Assembly (NCBI GenBank): GCA_013348845.1
Contig: CP054675.1
Coordinates: forward strand, 1,993,501-2,057,500
Direction of reading: 5' to 3'
Source: Candidatus Tepidiaquacella proteinivora
GTDB lineage: Bacteria > Bacteroidota > Ignavibacteria > Tepidaquicellales > Tepidaquicellaceae
DNA length: 64,000 nt
Each line of letters begins with the position of its first letter. The first letter of the stretch is position 1. The notes beneath the pieces were generated by a model that saw nothing but the letters and a program-made list of their open reading frames with translations, was not told where the DNA came from and ran no database searches. A program made the translations under genes and the position numbers. Positions 54,614 to 63,816 of this stretch are shown here, in pieces.

Positions 54614-54992
54614 ACTTTACTTTTGCTTATAAAATCATTTGCATACGGAAATAGAGGAAAAGGATATAATTTTTTATTTATGTTTGAACTTGGTATAAGT
54701 GTTTTTGAAAATAAAATAAAATTTAACCCTGAATATGAAGCTAAAGTTAAATTCATTATTAAATAATTGTAATCTAAATCAAATTTTAACAAAGAGGTAT
54801 ATTCGGGGTAATTTTGGGAGAAAAAATTTGTAATGACAAACAAATATCGTAAATTTTATTTCAAGTGACTTTCTCGTTATCAGCGGCTTGGGAGTTTGAG
54901 TTTTTTTAGTGCAATCTAAGAAAAATATCTACATTAGTTTTTTAAGGAACAAGGTTAAATAATTTATTGTATAAAAAGCAAAGATAAAAATT
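54614..54992 (+). other. Gene-poor stretch with remnants
   Basis: No intact gene. A frame at 54636-54767 reads SFAYGNRGKGYNFLFMFELG and on to FNPEYEAKVKFIIK, like the end of a larger protein, without a start of its own. It is followed by the tRNA-Lys fragment. Confidence 0.4.
54879..54913 (+). pseudogene. Decayed 3' half of tRNA-Lys
   Basis: Aligned to 45198-45233 of the intact tRNA-Lys, 28 of 36 positions match with one deletion: ATCAGCGG (anticodon loop and stem) and AGTGCA (acceptor end) are identical and GGGAGTT.GAGT of the T arm is kept. Six of the seven substitutions are C to T. It covers the anticodon arm to the discriminator base, the part normally duplicated when an element integrates at a tRNA 3' end, but no integrase gene is visible nearby. 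Confidence 0.7.
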
Positions 54993-55571
54993 ATGAAAAA
55001 AATTATTTTATTTATATTATTTTGTTACTTTAATATATCCTTTGCTCAAAAAGGGGAGTTTATATCTGTTAGCACTGTTTTTTCAGGTAGTGATTCTTGG
55101 AAAAATTGGAATGTGAGATTACTTAAGGAAAATGGTAGTTTCAATACGATATTTTCTGGAAGTGGTGCTTGGAGGGAATGGAGAGTATATTTAGGAGATG
55201 AGTATGGAACAATAAGTACTATTTTTTCAGGTGATGATGCATGGAAGTATTGGAGATTTAATTTTGATAATATTTCTGGCACTATAAGAACTGTTTTTTC
55301 AGGTAATGATGCATGGACTGACTGGGATATTTCTTCCGAAGGTACTACTTTGCGAGCATCAACAATTTTTTCTGGTAGTGATAGATGGAAAAATTGGCGA
55401 ATTACTGGAAAAAATGGAGAAATCTTAGTAAGAACCAGATTTTCAGGAAATGATGCATTCAGAGATTGGGATATTGATGATAAAATGGAAGAAGAAAATA
55501 TTTATATTAAGTTTGCAGCAATATTTGCGTGCATTTTTTCTGGAATTTATAATAATGTAGATTTGAAATAA
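54993..55571 (+). CDS. Secreted protein of FSG-x-D-x-W-x-x-W repeats
   Basis: 192 residues. After a signal peptide (KKIILFILFCYFNISFAQ) come six tandem units of about 22-24 residues, each containing [TR].FSG[SND]D.[WF]..W: VFSGSDSWKNW, IFSGSGAWREW, IFSGDDAWKYW, VFSGNDAWTDW, IFSGSDRWKNW, RFSGNDAFRDW. Each begins after a G-x-I/L-x-T step, suggesting a stacked beta structure with a conserved tryptophan ladder. The C terminus is hydrophobic (IKFAAIFACIFSGIY). I know no named family; a surface or periplasmic binding role is a guess. Confidence 0.7.
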   Translation: MKKIILFILFCYFNISFAQKGEFISVSTVFSGSDSWKNWNVRLLKENGSFNTIFSGSGAWREWRVYLGDEYGTISTIFSGDDAWKYWRFNFDNISGTIRTVFSGNDAWTDWDISSEGTTLRASTIFSGSDRWKNWRITGKNGEILVRTRFSGNDAFRDWDIDDKMEEENIYIKFAAIFACIFSGIYNNVDLK

Positions 55572-55598
55572 GAATCAAATAAATCATTATTAGTTTTA

Positions 55599-55627
55599 AA
55601 AAAACGCAAGTCAATCCTGCGTTTTTT
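55599..55627 (+). terminator. Rho-independent terminator
   Basis: AAAAAACGCA (55599-55608) pairs perfectly with TGCGTTTTTT (55618-55627) around the loop AGTCAATCC. It ends the FSG-repeat gene; the A and T runs make it work in either direction. Confidence 0.8.
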
Positions 55628-55945
55628 ATTTTAAAACACTTTTCTATAAAACATTTTTAATTTTTTTCCCCAATATTAAAACATACTTTTTGTGTAATTT
55701 AAATATTCTAAACCCCATAAATATTTTATGATTTATTAGTACCTTTAATTTGGTTGCTTACCCCTTTGAGTTTTATGCTTTCTTAAGATTAAATTATTAA
55801 TTAAATTTTATGTGTTTATAGTATAATTGTTTATAAAGTGAATAATTATATTTTTGAATATGTTTTGAGTTGTATTTAAGTAAATGATAAGATAATTTTT
55901 AAATATCATTTTGAGTATAATACAAAACTATACTCAGTAAAATTT
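55628..55945. other. Gene-free stretch
   Basis: 318 bases of AT-rich DNA without a credible frame on either strand. It should carry the promoter of the GNAT gene, but I cannot pick boxes with confidence. Confidence 0.4.
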
Positions 55946-56671
55946 ATGGTTGATAGAGATAAAATAATAATGTTATTAAATAAGGATAAGTTGAGAAATA
56001 TTAATCTTATAAACTTTATTTTATCTTATGGAATTGACGAGATAAGAATGAACGATAATACTTATCTTATTAAAGCAACAAGCGATAAACAATGGATATA
56101 TTTTACCTATGAAAATGAAATTAATAAGGAAGCATTTATTAGTTTAATAAAAAATTTAAAACCAACCGAAAAACATTTTGCAGTCTTAGAAGATTGGATG
56201 GTAGAAGTTATAAAAGAGCACTGGAAAATAATTTGGCATGTGAAAAGTGTACAATTAATTTATCCCGCAGGTAAGCAAACTTCCCCGAGTAAACATATTA
56301 TCAAAGATCTGACTTTAAAAGATGCAAAATATATATTTGAACATTCAGATTATAAAAAATATATGTCTTTAGAATATTTGAAGGATAGAATAAGAAAGGG
56401 AATAGCACTTGGTCTTTATGATAAAGGAGGACTCATAGCTTGGATTATAACTCATGACGATGGAGCAATGGGATTTTTGAATGTTTTACCTGAATTCAGA
56501 AGAAAGGGATATGGAACAGAGATAACTTCAGCAATGATTAACAGAATTAGAGCGCAGGGAAGTATTCCATTTGTACATATTGAAAGTGAAAATACAAAAT
56601 CTATGAATCTTGCAATGAAGATGGGATTTGAGTTTCATAGAAATGTTAATTGGATAAGAATACAAAATTAA
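55946..56671 (+). CDS. GNAT acetyltransferase (FR47-like)
   Basis: 241 residues. The C-terminal half is a GNAT core: GMA-like strand IAWIITHDDGAMGFLNVLPE, then the acetyl-CoA loop FRRKGYGTEITSAMI at about 187-201 and IESENTKSMNLAMKMGFEF. IRKGIALGLYDKGGLIAW and the position of LGFLNVLPEFRRKG match the FR47-like/GlyN-acyltransferase subgroup. The N-terminal 100 residues form a second, degenerate GNAT-like half. The substrate is unknown. Confidence 0.78.
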   Translation: MVDRDKIIMLLNKDKLRNINLINFILSYGIDEIRMNDNTYLIKATSDKQWIYFTYENEINKEAFISLIKNLKPTEKHFAVLEDWMVEVIKEHWKIIWHVKSVQLIYPAGKQTSPSKHIIKDLTLKDAKYIFEHSDYKKYMSLEYLKDRIRKGIALGLYDKGGLIAWIITHDDGAMGFLNVLPEFRRKGYGTEITSAMINRIRAQGSIPFVHIESENTKSMNLAMKMGFEFHRNVNWIRIQN

Positions 56672-56697
56672 AAACTCTATAATTTAATATATTAATT

Positions 56698-57120
56698 ATG
56701 GGATTAATAAAAGAATTCAAAGAATTTGCAATAAAGGGAAATGCATTTGATTTAGCTGTCGGCGTAATAGTAGGAGCAGCATTTGGGAAAATAATTTCCT
56801 CAATTGTAAATGATATTTTGATGCCTGTTCTTGGAGTAGTTATTGGTGGTTTTAGTTTTACCGATATGAAAATTACTCTAAAACATGCAGTTTTAGATAA
56901 TTCCGGCAAAATAATTTCAAACCCTGTATCAGTTAACATTGGTAACTTTATCCAAGTAACTTTTGATTTTTTAATTATTGCTTTTGTTCTTTTTCTTATT
57001 ATTAGAGGAATGAATAGATTTATGAAAAGAAGAGAGGAAGAGTTACCAAAAGCACCTGAGCCCTCCAAACAAGAGATACTATTGGAAGAAATTAGAGACA
57101 TTTTAAAAGAGAAAAAGTAA
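56698..57120 (+). CDS. mscL: Large-conductance mechanosensitive channel
   Basis: 140 residues. FKEFAIKGNAFDLAVGVIVG followed by AAFGKIISSIVNDILMPVLG is the diagnostic N-terminal helix and first membrane helix of MscL, and FLIIAFVLFLIIRGMNRFMKR the second. The C-terminal cytoplasmic helix EILLEEIRDILK completes the pentameric bundle. It opens under membrane tension to release solutes during osmotic downshock. The length is normal. Confidence 0.95.
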   Translation: MGLIKEFKEFAIKGNAFDLAVGVIVGAAFGKIISSIVNDILMPVLGVVIGGFSFTDMKITLKHAVLDNSGKIISNPVSVNIGNFIQVTFDFLIIAFVLFLIIRGMNRFMKRREEELPKAPEPSKQEILLEEIRDILKEKK

Positions 57121-57189
57121 TCGTGTTTTAATCTTTTGTTGTTAAATATCTTTAATATCTTATTTTGTTAAGTTTATAAAATTGATTTT

Positions 57190-57651
57190 ATGAAAAATTA
57201 TTTCTTTCTTTTATCGATTTTTCTATCAGTTCTATTTTATTCCTGTAGTAATGTTGATTGTACAACAAAAAACATTGATATGTATTTCCTTGCCCCGGGA
57301 GGAACATATTTTTTTAAAATGCAAGATAAAGATGGAAATCCAATATTGGAAGGGATAATTTATGTAAAGTATAGAAAGAAATTGAATATGTCAGGTACTT
57401 ATGAGATTACAAAATTCTATAATGAGTCTTATCCAGGAATAAAAAGTATGATGGGAACCTTTACTGCAACAGAAAGTGATGACGATAATACTGTAAACTT
57501 GAATACGAATCCCAAAATTGCTGATGATAATATTATATTTGAATTCAATTTAATGAAAAACAAGATTGAAGGTAAATGGTATCGAACAACTATGAAAGGA
57601 AAAATTGATGAAGGTATTCTCACAGGTCATTTTTTAGAATTGAAATCTTAA
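57190..57651 (+). CDS. Hypothetical lipoprotein
   Basis: 153 residues. MKNYFFLLSIFLSVLFYSCSN is a signal peptide with a lipobox, lipid-modified Cys19. The mature part is strand-rich and acidic and ends GILTGHFLELKS, similar in style to small beta-barrel lipocalin-like lipoproteins (alternating K.NMSGTYEITKFY, KIEGKWYRTTMKGKID), but no family is certain. It sits alone between mscL and the Asp-box gene. Confidence 0.65.
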   Translation: MKNYFFLLSIFLSVLFYSCSNVDCTTKNIDMYFLAPGGTYFFKMQDKDGNPILEGIIYVKYRKKLNMSGTYEITKFYNESYPGIKSMMGTFTATESDDDNTVNLNTNPKIADDNIIFEFNLMKNKIEGKWYRTTMKGKIDEGILTGHFLELKS

Positions 57652-57779
57652 ACAAATTCTGAAAAAATTAAGAATAATTTAGGGAGAAAATTTATTCTTT
57701 TAATTTTTGCTTTCATTCATTTTGTAATAGAATAATTAATTTATTTTATTGATATTTAAACATAATTAATAATTTAATA

Positions 57780-59375
57780 ATGAAAAGAATATTTGTTTTC
57801 ATTTTATTTATTTTATTGTTTGGGAGTACTATAATTTTTGCACAATATACAAATATTATGATAGGAAATATAGGTTCTCCAGAAGAAGTCTCTATTTGTA
57901 TTAACCCGAAAAATGTATTACAAATTGTAGCAGGTGCAAATATTAACAAATTCTATTGGACAACTAACGGAGGTTTAAACTGGACTTATGGAAACTTAAC
58001 ATCATCAGCATACGGTGTTTGGGGAGACCCTTGCATTATTGTTGATACTTTGGGACATTTTTATTATTTCCATTTGTCAAATCCTCCATCGGGTGGTCAT
58101 TGGATTGATAGAATAGTTTGTCAAAAATCTACTAATGGAGGAATGAATTGGTCAGATCCTGGTACCTATACTTATTATGATCCTAATAAAGATCAGGATA
58201 AAGAATGGGCTGTTGTAGATAGAAGTACAAATTATATTTATTGTACTTGGACTCAATTTGATAATTATGGAAGTTCAAGTTCTAATGATAGTACAAATAT
58301 TCTTTTTGCGAAGTCTACTAATGGTGGCTTAACCTGGATTTTAGTTAAAAGAATAAATGAAAAAGGGGGAGATTGTATTGATAGTGATAATACCGTTGAA
58401 GGGGCTGTTCCAGCTGTAGGTCCTAATGGTGAAATCTATGTTGCATGGTCTGGACCGAAGATAAAAAATTTACAATATGGTATTTTCTTTGATAAATCAA
58501 CTGATGGAGGTGTAACTTTTTTACAAAATGATATTTATGTAGTTGATCAGCCTGGTGGTTGGGATTTTGGTATAGGAGGTATATATAGAGCGAATGGTAT
58601 GCCGGTAACTTGTTGTGATTTATCAAATGGACCTTATAGAGGTCATATTTACATTAATTATTGTGACTCTGCTGGTCCTACCGATAGGGATGTAAAACTG
58701 GTGAAATCAACTAATGGTGGTTTGAACTGGAGTGTGCCAGTTAGGGTTAATAATGATGCCCCTGGTAAAGAACAATTTTTTACTTGGATGACGATTGATC
58801 AGAAAACAGGTTATATTTATATTGTATTTTATGATAGGAGAAATTATTCAAATTATCAAACAGATGTTTATCTGGCAAGGTCAACTGATGGTGGAGCAAC
58901 ATTTACGAATATTAAAATAAGTGCTGAACCATTCACCCCTACCTCAAGTGTATTCTTCGGTGATTACAATGGAATAGATGCTTATAATAATGTGGTTAGG
59001 CCTATCTGGACAAGACTAGCTGGGACACAATTAAGTATTTGGACAGCATTGATTGATTTTTCATTATCTTCAAATGAACCAATTAATAATTTACCGCAAA
59101 CATTTTCTTTATATCAGAATTATCCAAATCCATTTAATCCGATAACTAAAATAGAATTTGAAGTACCTCCTTCTAAAAATGGTGATTTACAATTTGTTCA
59201 GATTATCATTTATGATATTACAGGAAAGGAAATTACCAAAATTGTTGATGCATTACTAAAACCAGGAAAGTATGAAGTATTATGGAATGCAATTGGTTAT
59301 GCAAGTGGTACATATTTTTATAAACTAATATCAAATGATTATTCCGAAACGAAAAAAATGATATTAGTTAGATAA
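57780..59375 (+). CDS. Secreted Asp-box (sialidase/BNR-like) protein with type IX sorting domain
   Basis: 531 residues: signal peptide (FVFILFILLFGSTIIFAQ), then a beta-propeller with repeated Asp-boxes S-T-N/D-G-G-x-x-W (KSTNGGMNWSD, KSTNGGLTWIL, KSTDGGVTFLQ, KSTNGGLNWSV, RSTDGGATFTN). The C-terminal 85 residues are a type A T9SS sorting domain: LYQNYPNPFNPITKIEFEVP, YDITGKEITKI and the end KKMILVR. No clear sialidase catalytic Arg triad or FRIP motif is visible, so carbohydrate binding or another hydrolase activity is as likely. It is exported across the outer membrane and probably surface-attached. Confidence 0.82.
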   Translation: MKRIFVFILFILLFGSTIIFAQYTNIMIGNIGSPEEVSICINPKNVLQIVAGANINKFYWTTNGGLNWTYGNLTSSAYGVWGDPCIIVDTLGHFYYFHLSNPPSGGHWIDRIVCQKSTNGGMNWSDPGTYTYYDPNKDQDKEWAVVDRSTNYIYCTWTQFDNYGSSSSNDSTNILFAKSTNGGLTWILVKRINEKGGDCIDSDNTVEGAVPAVGPNGEIYVAWSGPKIKNLQYGIFFDKSTDGGVTFLQNDIYVVDQPGGWDFGIGGIYRANGMPVTCCDLSNGPYRGHIYINYCDSAGPTDRDVKLVKSTNGGLNWSVPVRVNNDAPGKEQFFTWMTIDQKTGYIYIVFYDRRNYSNYQTDVYLARSTDGGATFTNIKISAEPFTPTSSVFFGDYNGIDAYNNVVRPIWTRLAGTQLSIWTALIDFSLSSNEPINNLPQTFSLYQNYPNPFNPITKIEFEVPPSKNGDLQFVQIIIYDITGKEITKIVDALLKPGKYEVLWNAIGYASGTYFYKLISNDYSETKKMILVR

Positions 59376-59416
59376 AAAACTAACAAATATTTTTATAAAC
59401 TTTAATAAAAAATTTT

Positions 59417-60154
59417 ATGAAAAAAACACTTATTATTTTATTGATTGCGTTAATACCATTTTCAATTGGTTTATCTCAATTTAGATTTGAAGGAGGTGTA
59501 GAGGTTGGAACAACTATTCCAATGGGAGATTATAGCGGAACTATGGCTGATTTTTATTCTGGAACTAAATATGGGTTATCTGCTGGTATTAATGTTGGGG
59601 GATTTGCATCTATTACTACACCTATTTTGAGTGGAAGAGTTTCCCTTAATTATACTTCACTTAAAAATGATGGGACTCCTCCTCCTGGTGAAGGTGGTGG
59701 AACAATAGAGTTAAAACATAATATTTTAACAATTGGTATTGGTCCACAATATAATATCCCAATACCTGCATCCCCTATAAGACCTTTTGTAGTTGCAGAA
59801 CTGTTAATTGTTTCGATTAGTGGAGAGACTACATTTAAGGGTACCTCATCAGTTCCAAGCGGTACTTACACGATTCCCTCAGCTACGAGATTAGGCTTTG
59901 GCATTACAGGTGGATTGGGTTATGATTTTGGTCAGTATGGTATTAGTGTACAGGTAAAGTATAATTTTCTAAATTTAGCTGGTAAAGAATATAAATCAGA
60001 TGATCAAACAAAAAGAATTAGTTCTTATACTAATTTAAATGATGAGAAAGACCCGCTTTATGTATCTGGTTCCAATATTCATATAATCGGGAATAGTAGA
60101 AACATATCATCCCTGCAATTAAATCTTGGTTTTAATTTTTCATTGGGTCTGTAG
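59417..60154 (+). CDS. Outer-membrane beta-barrel protein
   Basis: 245 residues. Signal peptide (KTLIILLIALIPFSIGLSQ), then alternating strands such as RFEGGVEVGTTIPMG, YGLSAGINVGGFAS and IGIGPQYNIP, ending LQLNLGFNFSLGL with a hydrophobic final strand: an OmpA/OmpW-size barrel of eight to ten strands. No OmpA peptidoglycan domain. No specific function can be given. A strong terminator follows. Confidence 0.72.
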   Translation: MKKTLIILLIALIPFSIGLSQFRFEGGVEVGTTIPMGDYSGTMADFYSGTKYGLSAGINVGGFASITTPILSGRVSLNYTSLKNDGTPPPGEGGGTIELKHNILTIGIGPQYNIPIPASPIRPFVVAELLIVSISGETTFKGTSSVPSGTYTIPSATRLGFGITGGLGYDFGQYGISVQVKYNFLNLAGKEYKSDDQTKRISSYTNLNDEKDPLYVSGSNIHIIGNSRNISSLQLNLGFNFSLGL

Positions 60155-60175
60155 TAATAGCAAAAGTTTGTTTTT

Positions 60176-60227
60176 AAAAAATTACAATTCCTTATCTCTT
60201 GATAAGAGTAGGGAATTGTAATTTTTT
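60176..60227 (+). terminator. Rho-independent terminator
   Basis: A long stem: ATTACAATTCC (60181-60191) pairs with GGAATTGTAAT (60212-60222), extended by five A-T pairs, with an inner hairpin CTTATC-TCTT-GATAAG on top. It ends with a run of seven T. It closes the outer-membrane protein gene. Confidence 0.88.
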
Positions 60228-60357
60228 TATGTCTCCAGTATATTTAATCTATTAAAAAATATGATTAAATTTGTTATTATATAATTATATTTTAAGTGTT
60301 TAAAGAGGTGGGAAAGTTATTTAATATTTTTAATAGTCGCATTTTAATAATTAGTAA

Positions 60358-62286
60358 ATGAATTCAGAAAAATATAAAATTACAGATTTTGATTTATACT
60401 TATTAAATGAAGGAAATCACTTTGAATCTTATGAAAAATTTGGTTCTAAACTTGTCGATTTTAATGGTAAGAAAGGAGTGCAATTTGTTGTCTGGGCTCC
60501 TAACGCTAAAGAAGTAAGTGTCGTTGGTGACTTTAATAATTGGAATCCTGAAGTTCATAAAATGGAAAACATCAATAACTCAGGGGTATGGATTAAATTT
60601 ATTGAAAATTTAGGTGAAAAAACTTTATATAAATATGCGATTAAATCTTATGATAGCAATTATATATCTTTTAAAACAGACCCTTATGCATTTTATACAG
60701 AGTTGAGACCAAAAACTGCTGCTGTTGTATATGATATTAATAAATATAAGTGGGGAGATGATGATTGGATGAATGAAAGAAAGGATTTTAATTTTATTAA
60801 ATCACCGATATCCATTTATGAAGTTCATCTTGGTTCCTGGAAAAAAGATTACAATAATATTGACTTTCCGAATCAATGGGGATATAAAAATTATCGCCAA
60901 ATTGTCTATGAGCTTGTTGATTATGTTAAATCTATGGGTTATACACATATTGAATTACTGCCAATTATGGAACATCCTTTAGATGAATCCTGGGGTTATC
61001 AATTAATTAATTATTTTGCACCAACAAGTAGATATGGAACACCTGAAGATTTTATGTTTTTTGTTGATTATTGTCATCAAAATAATATCGGAATAATTCT
61101 CGATTGGGTTCCTGCTCATTTTCCTACGGATGAACATGGTCTTGCTAATTTTGATTCAACTCAGCTTTACGCATATAAAAGTTGGAAAAAAGCTTACCAT
61201 AAAGATTGGGGTACTTTGATTTTTGATTATGGTAGAAATGAAGTAGTGAATTTTCTAATCTCAAACGCATTATTTTGGCTTAAGAAATATCATATAGATG
61301 GATTAAGAGTAGATGCTGTTGCTTCTATGCTTTATCTGGATTATTCTAAAAATGAAGGTGAATGGGAACCAAATTACTTCGGTGGTAGAGAAAATCTTGA
61401 AGCGATTGCTTTTTTAAAAAAACTTAATGAGATAGTTCACTTACAAGTACCGGGTATTATGATAATTGCTGAAGAATCGACTGCTTTTTTTGGTGTCTCA
61501 AAACCAACATATTTAGGCGGCTTGGGCTTTGATATGAAATGGAATATGGGTTGGATGAATGATATTTTAAACTATTTCAGTAAGGACCCTATACATAGAA
61601 AATATCATCAGAATCTTATTACCTTTTCTTTGTGGTATGCATTTAGCGAGAATTTCATTCTTCCAATTTCACATGATGAAGTGGTGCATGGGAAACAATC
61701 ATTATTTAATAAAATGCCTGGTGATTTATGGCAGAAATTTGCTAACTTAAGACTGTTCTTCGGATTTATGTTCGGGCATCCGGGTAAAAAATTGAATTTT
61801 ATGGGCAATGATTTTGCACAATTTAATGAGTGGGATTTTAAATCTTCTCTGGATTGGCATTTGCTTGAAAATGAACTTAATATGAAGTTTAATAAATTTT
61901 TTAAAGATTTAAATAAATTGTATAGGGATTCTAAAGCAATGCATGAAGTCGATTTTAGACCAGAAGGTTTTCAGTGGGTTGACTTTTCTGATGCAGATAG
62001 TAGCATAATAAGTTTCCTTAGATTTTCTGAAGATAAAAAAGAAATTTTACTGTTTACTTTTAATTTTACACCGGTGCCAAGATACAACTATCAATTTGGC
62101 ATTCCGTTTAAAGGATTTTATAGAGAAATATTAAACAGTGATGCTGTTGAGTATGGTGGTAGTGGAATTGGAAATATGGGAGGAATTCATTCTGTATCTA
62201 AACCAAGATTTCTTTGTAGTGAATCAATTTTTGTTACTCTGCCACCTCTTGCTGTAAATATATTTAGATTTGAACCAGATATATAA
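60358..62286 (+). CDS. glgB: 1,4-alpha-glucan (glycogen) branching enzyme
   Basis: 642 residues. An N-terminal CBM48 (VVWAPNAKEVSVVGDFNNWN) precedes the GH13_9 barrel. Catalytic residues: nucleophile Asp319 in GLRVDAV, acid Glu372 in IIAEES, and Asp440 in SHDEVVHGK; ELLPIMEHPLDESWGYQ is the usual first conserved region. It cuts alpha-1,4 chains and rejoins them at alpha-1,6. The protein lacks the extra N-terminal N1 domain of long GlgB forms, as is common. It heads a glycogen cluster with the next two genes. Confidence 0.95.
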   Translation: MNSEKYKITDFDLYLLNEGNHFESYEKFGSKLVDFNGKKGVQFVVWAPNAKEVSVVGDFNNWNPEVHKMENINNSGVWIKFIENLGEKTLYKYAIKSYDSNYISFKTDPYAFYTELRPKTAAVVYDINKYKWGDDDWMNERKDFNFIKSPISIYEVHLGSWKKDYNNIDFPNQWGYKNYRQIVYELVDYVKSMGYTHIELLPIMEHPLDESWGYQLINYFAPTSRYGTPEDFMFFVDYCHQNNIGIILDWVPAHFPTDEHGLANFDSTQLYAYKSWKKAYHKDWGTLIFDYGRNEVVNFLISNALFWLKKYHIDGLRVDAVASMLYLDYSKNEGEWEPNYFGGRENLEAIAFLKKLNEIVHLQVPGIMIIAEESTAFFGVSKPTYLGGLGFDMKWNMGWMNDILNYFSKDPIHRKYHQNLITFSLWYAFSENFILPISHDEVVHGKQSLFNKMPGDLWQKFANLRLFFGFMFGHPGKKLNFMGNDFAQFNEWDFKSSLDWHLLENELNMKFNKFFKDLNKLYRDSKAMHEVDFRPEGFQWVDFSDADSSIISFLRFSEDKKEILLFTFNFTPVPRYNYQFGIPFKGFYREILNSDAVEYGGSGIGNMGGIHSVSKPRFLCSESIFVTLPPLAVNIFRFEPDI

Positions 62287-62301
62287 TAATTTTTAAAATA
62301 T

Positions 62302-63816
62302 ATGGCTAAAATTTATTTTTGTTTGCATGGTCATTTTTATCAACCGCCAAGAGAAAATCCATGGACGAATCAAATTGAAAGAGAAGAATCTGCTTCTCCA
62401 TTTCCCAATTGGAATGAAAGAATTTATCAGGAATGTTATAAACCTAATACTGAAGCCGTAATTATAAATGAAAAAGGGGAAGTAGTCAGAACTATAAACA
62501 ATTTTGAATATATAAGCTTTAATTTTGGTCCAACATTATTTGAATGGATTAGAAAAGAACATCCGGAAACTTTTGAAAAAATTTTAAATGCGGATAAAAT
62601 AAGTTGTGAAAAATTTAATGGTAAAGGAAATGCTATTGCTCAGGTATATAACCATATAATTATGCCTTTGGCAACCGATAGGGATAAATTAACCCAAATC
62701 AGATGGGGAAAAGAATATTTTAAATATTTTTTTAAAAGAGATTCCGAGGGTATATGGTTGTCAGAAACCGCAGTTAACTATAGTACAATTGATATTTTAA
62801 TTAAGGAGAACATAAAATTTATAATACTTGACCCTTTACAGGCACTACGATACAGAAAAGCCGGTGATTCTCAATGGATTGATGTTTCAGACGGCAGTAT
62901 AAATACAAAAGTGTGTTACAGATATTATTCGAAAAGTTTTCCGGAGAAATATATTAGTATCTTTTTTTATGATAGTAATATTTCTAAAAACATTTCCTTT
63001 GGTGATTTAGCTTATAGTTCGGAAAGAATTCTTGGAGCAATAAAATCCGCTTCAGATCAAATTGCAGATGAAATACAACTTATAAATGTTTCTGTTGATG
63101 GGGAAACCTTTGGCCATCATAAAAAATTTACAGAAAGAGCACTTGCATATTTATTAACGGAATTATTATCTCAAAATGATATAAATATTATAAATTACAG
63201 TAAATATCTTGAATTATATCCTCCTGTTTATGAGGTTGAATTAAAAGCTGGAACAAATGATGAAGGAACTTCATGGAGTTGTGCACATGGGGTTGAGAGG
63301 TGGAAAAATGATTGTGGTTGTGTTACCGGAGGTATGCCGGGCTGGAATCAAAAATGGCGTTCTCCACTTAGAGATGCATTAAATTCATTAAGAGATAAAT
63401 TAACAGTTATATTTGAATTAGAGGGAAGGAAGTTTCTAAAAAATGTTTGGAATGCAAGGGATGATTATATCAAACTTATGATTGATAATTCGAAAGAAAA
63501 TATTGAAAGTTTTTTTGCTATTCATGGATTGAGAAAATTAGATGAAAGCGAAATTCAGAAATGTTCGCAACTATTGGAAATGGAGAAATATTCACAATTT
63601 ATGTTTACAAGTTGTGGTTGGTTTTTTGCTGATATCGGAGGACTTGAAGCAAGAAAAATTCTTGAGTATTCAAAACGTGCATTAGAATTTGCAGAAAATA
63701 TTTCAGATATTGATTTGCACTCTGAATTTCTGGAAAAGCTTGAAATGGCTAAAAGTAATTTAGAAGAATTCAGGAATGCAAAAGAAATTTTCTTAAATTT
63801 AAAACGGGAAAGATGA
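62302..63816 (+). CDS. GH57-type glucanase/transferase with DUF3536, short form
   Basis: 504 residues. YFCLHGHFYQPPRENPW is the first GH57 motif, IWLSETAVNYSTIDIL holds the likely nucleophile Glu155, and VSVDGETFGHHKKF the acid Asp266. Then CGCVTGGMPGWNQKWRSPLR and YSQFMFTSCGWFFADIGGLE belong to DUF3536. Related proteins are often near 800 residues; this one ends after the SNLEEF...AKEIF region, so about 280 C-terminal residues seem to be absent. Its ATGA overlap with the next gene shows that the end is genuine. A role in alpha-glucan turnover fits both neighbours. Confidence 0.85.
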   Translation: MAKIYFCLHGHFYQPPRENPWTNQIEREESASPFPNWNERIYQECYKPNTEAVIINEKGEVVRTINNFEYISFNFGPTLFEWIRKEHPETFEKILNADKISCEKFNGKGNAIAQVYNHIIMPLATDRDKLTQIRWGKEYFKYFFKRDSEGIWLSETAVNYSTIDILIKENIKFIILDPLQALRYRKAGDSQWIDVSDGSINTKVCYRYYSKSFPEKYISIFFYDSNISKNISFGDLAYSSERILGAIKSASDQIADEIQLINVSVDGETFGHHKKFTERALAYLLTELLSQNDINIINYSKYLELYPPVYEVELKAGTNDEGTSWSCAHGVERWKNDCGCVTGGMPGWNQKWRSPLRDALNSLRDKLTVIFELEGRKFLKNVWNARDDYIKLMIDNSKENIESFFAIHGLRKLDESEIQKCSQLLEMEKYSQFMFTSCGWFFADIGGLEARKILEYSKRALEFAENISDIDLHSEFLEKLEMAKSNLEEFRNAKEIFLNLKRER

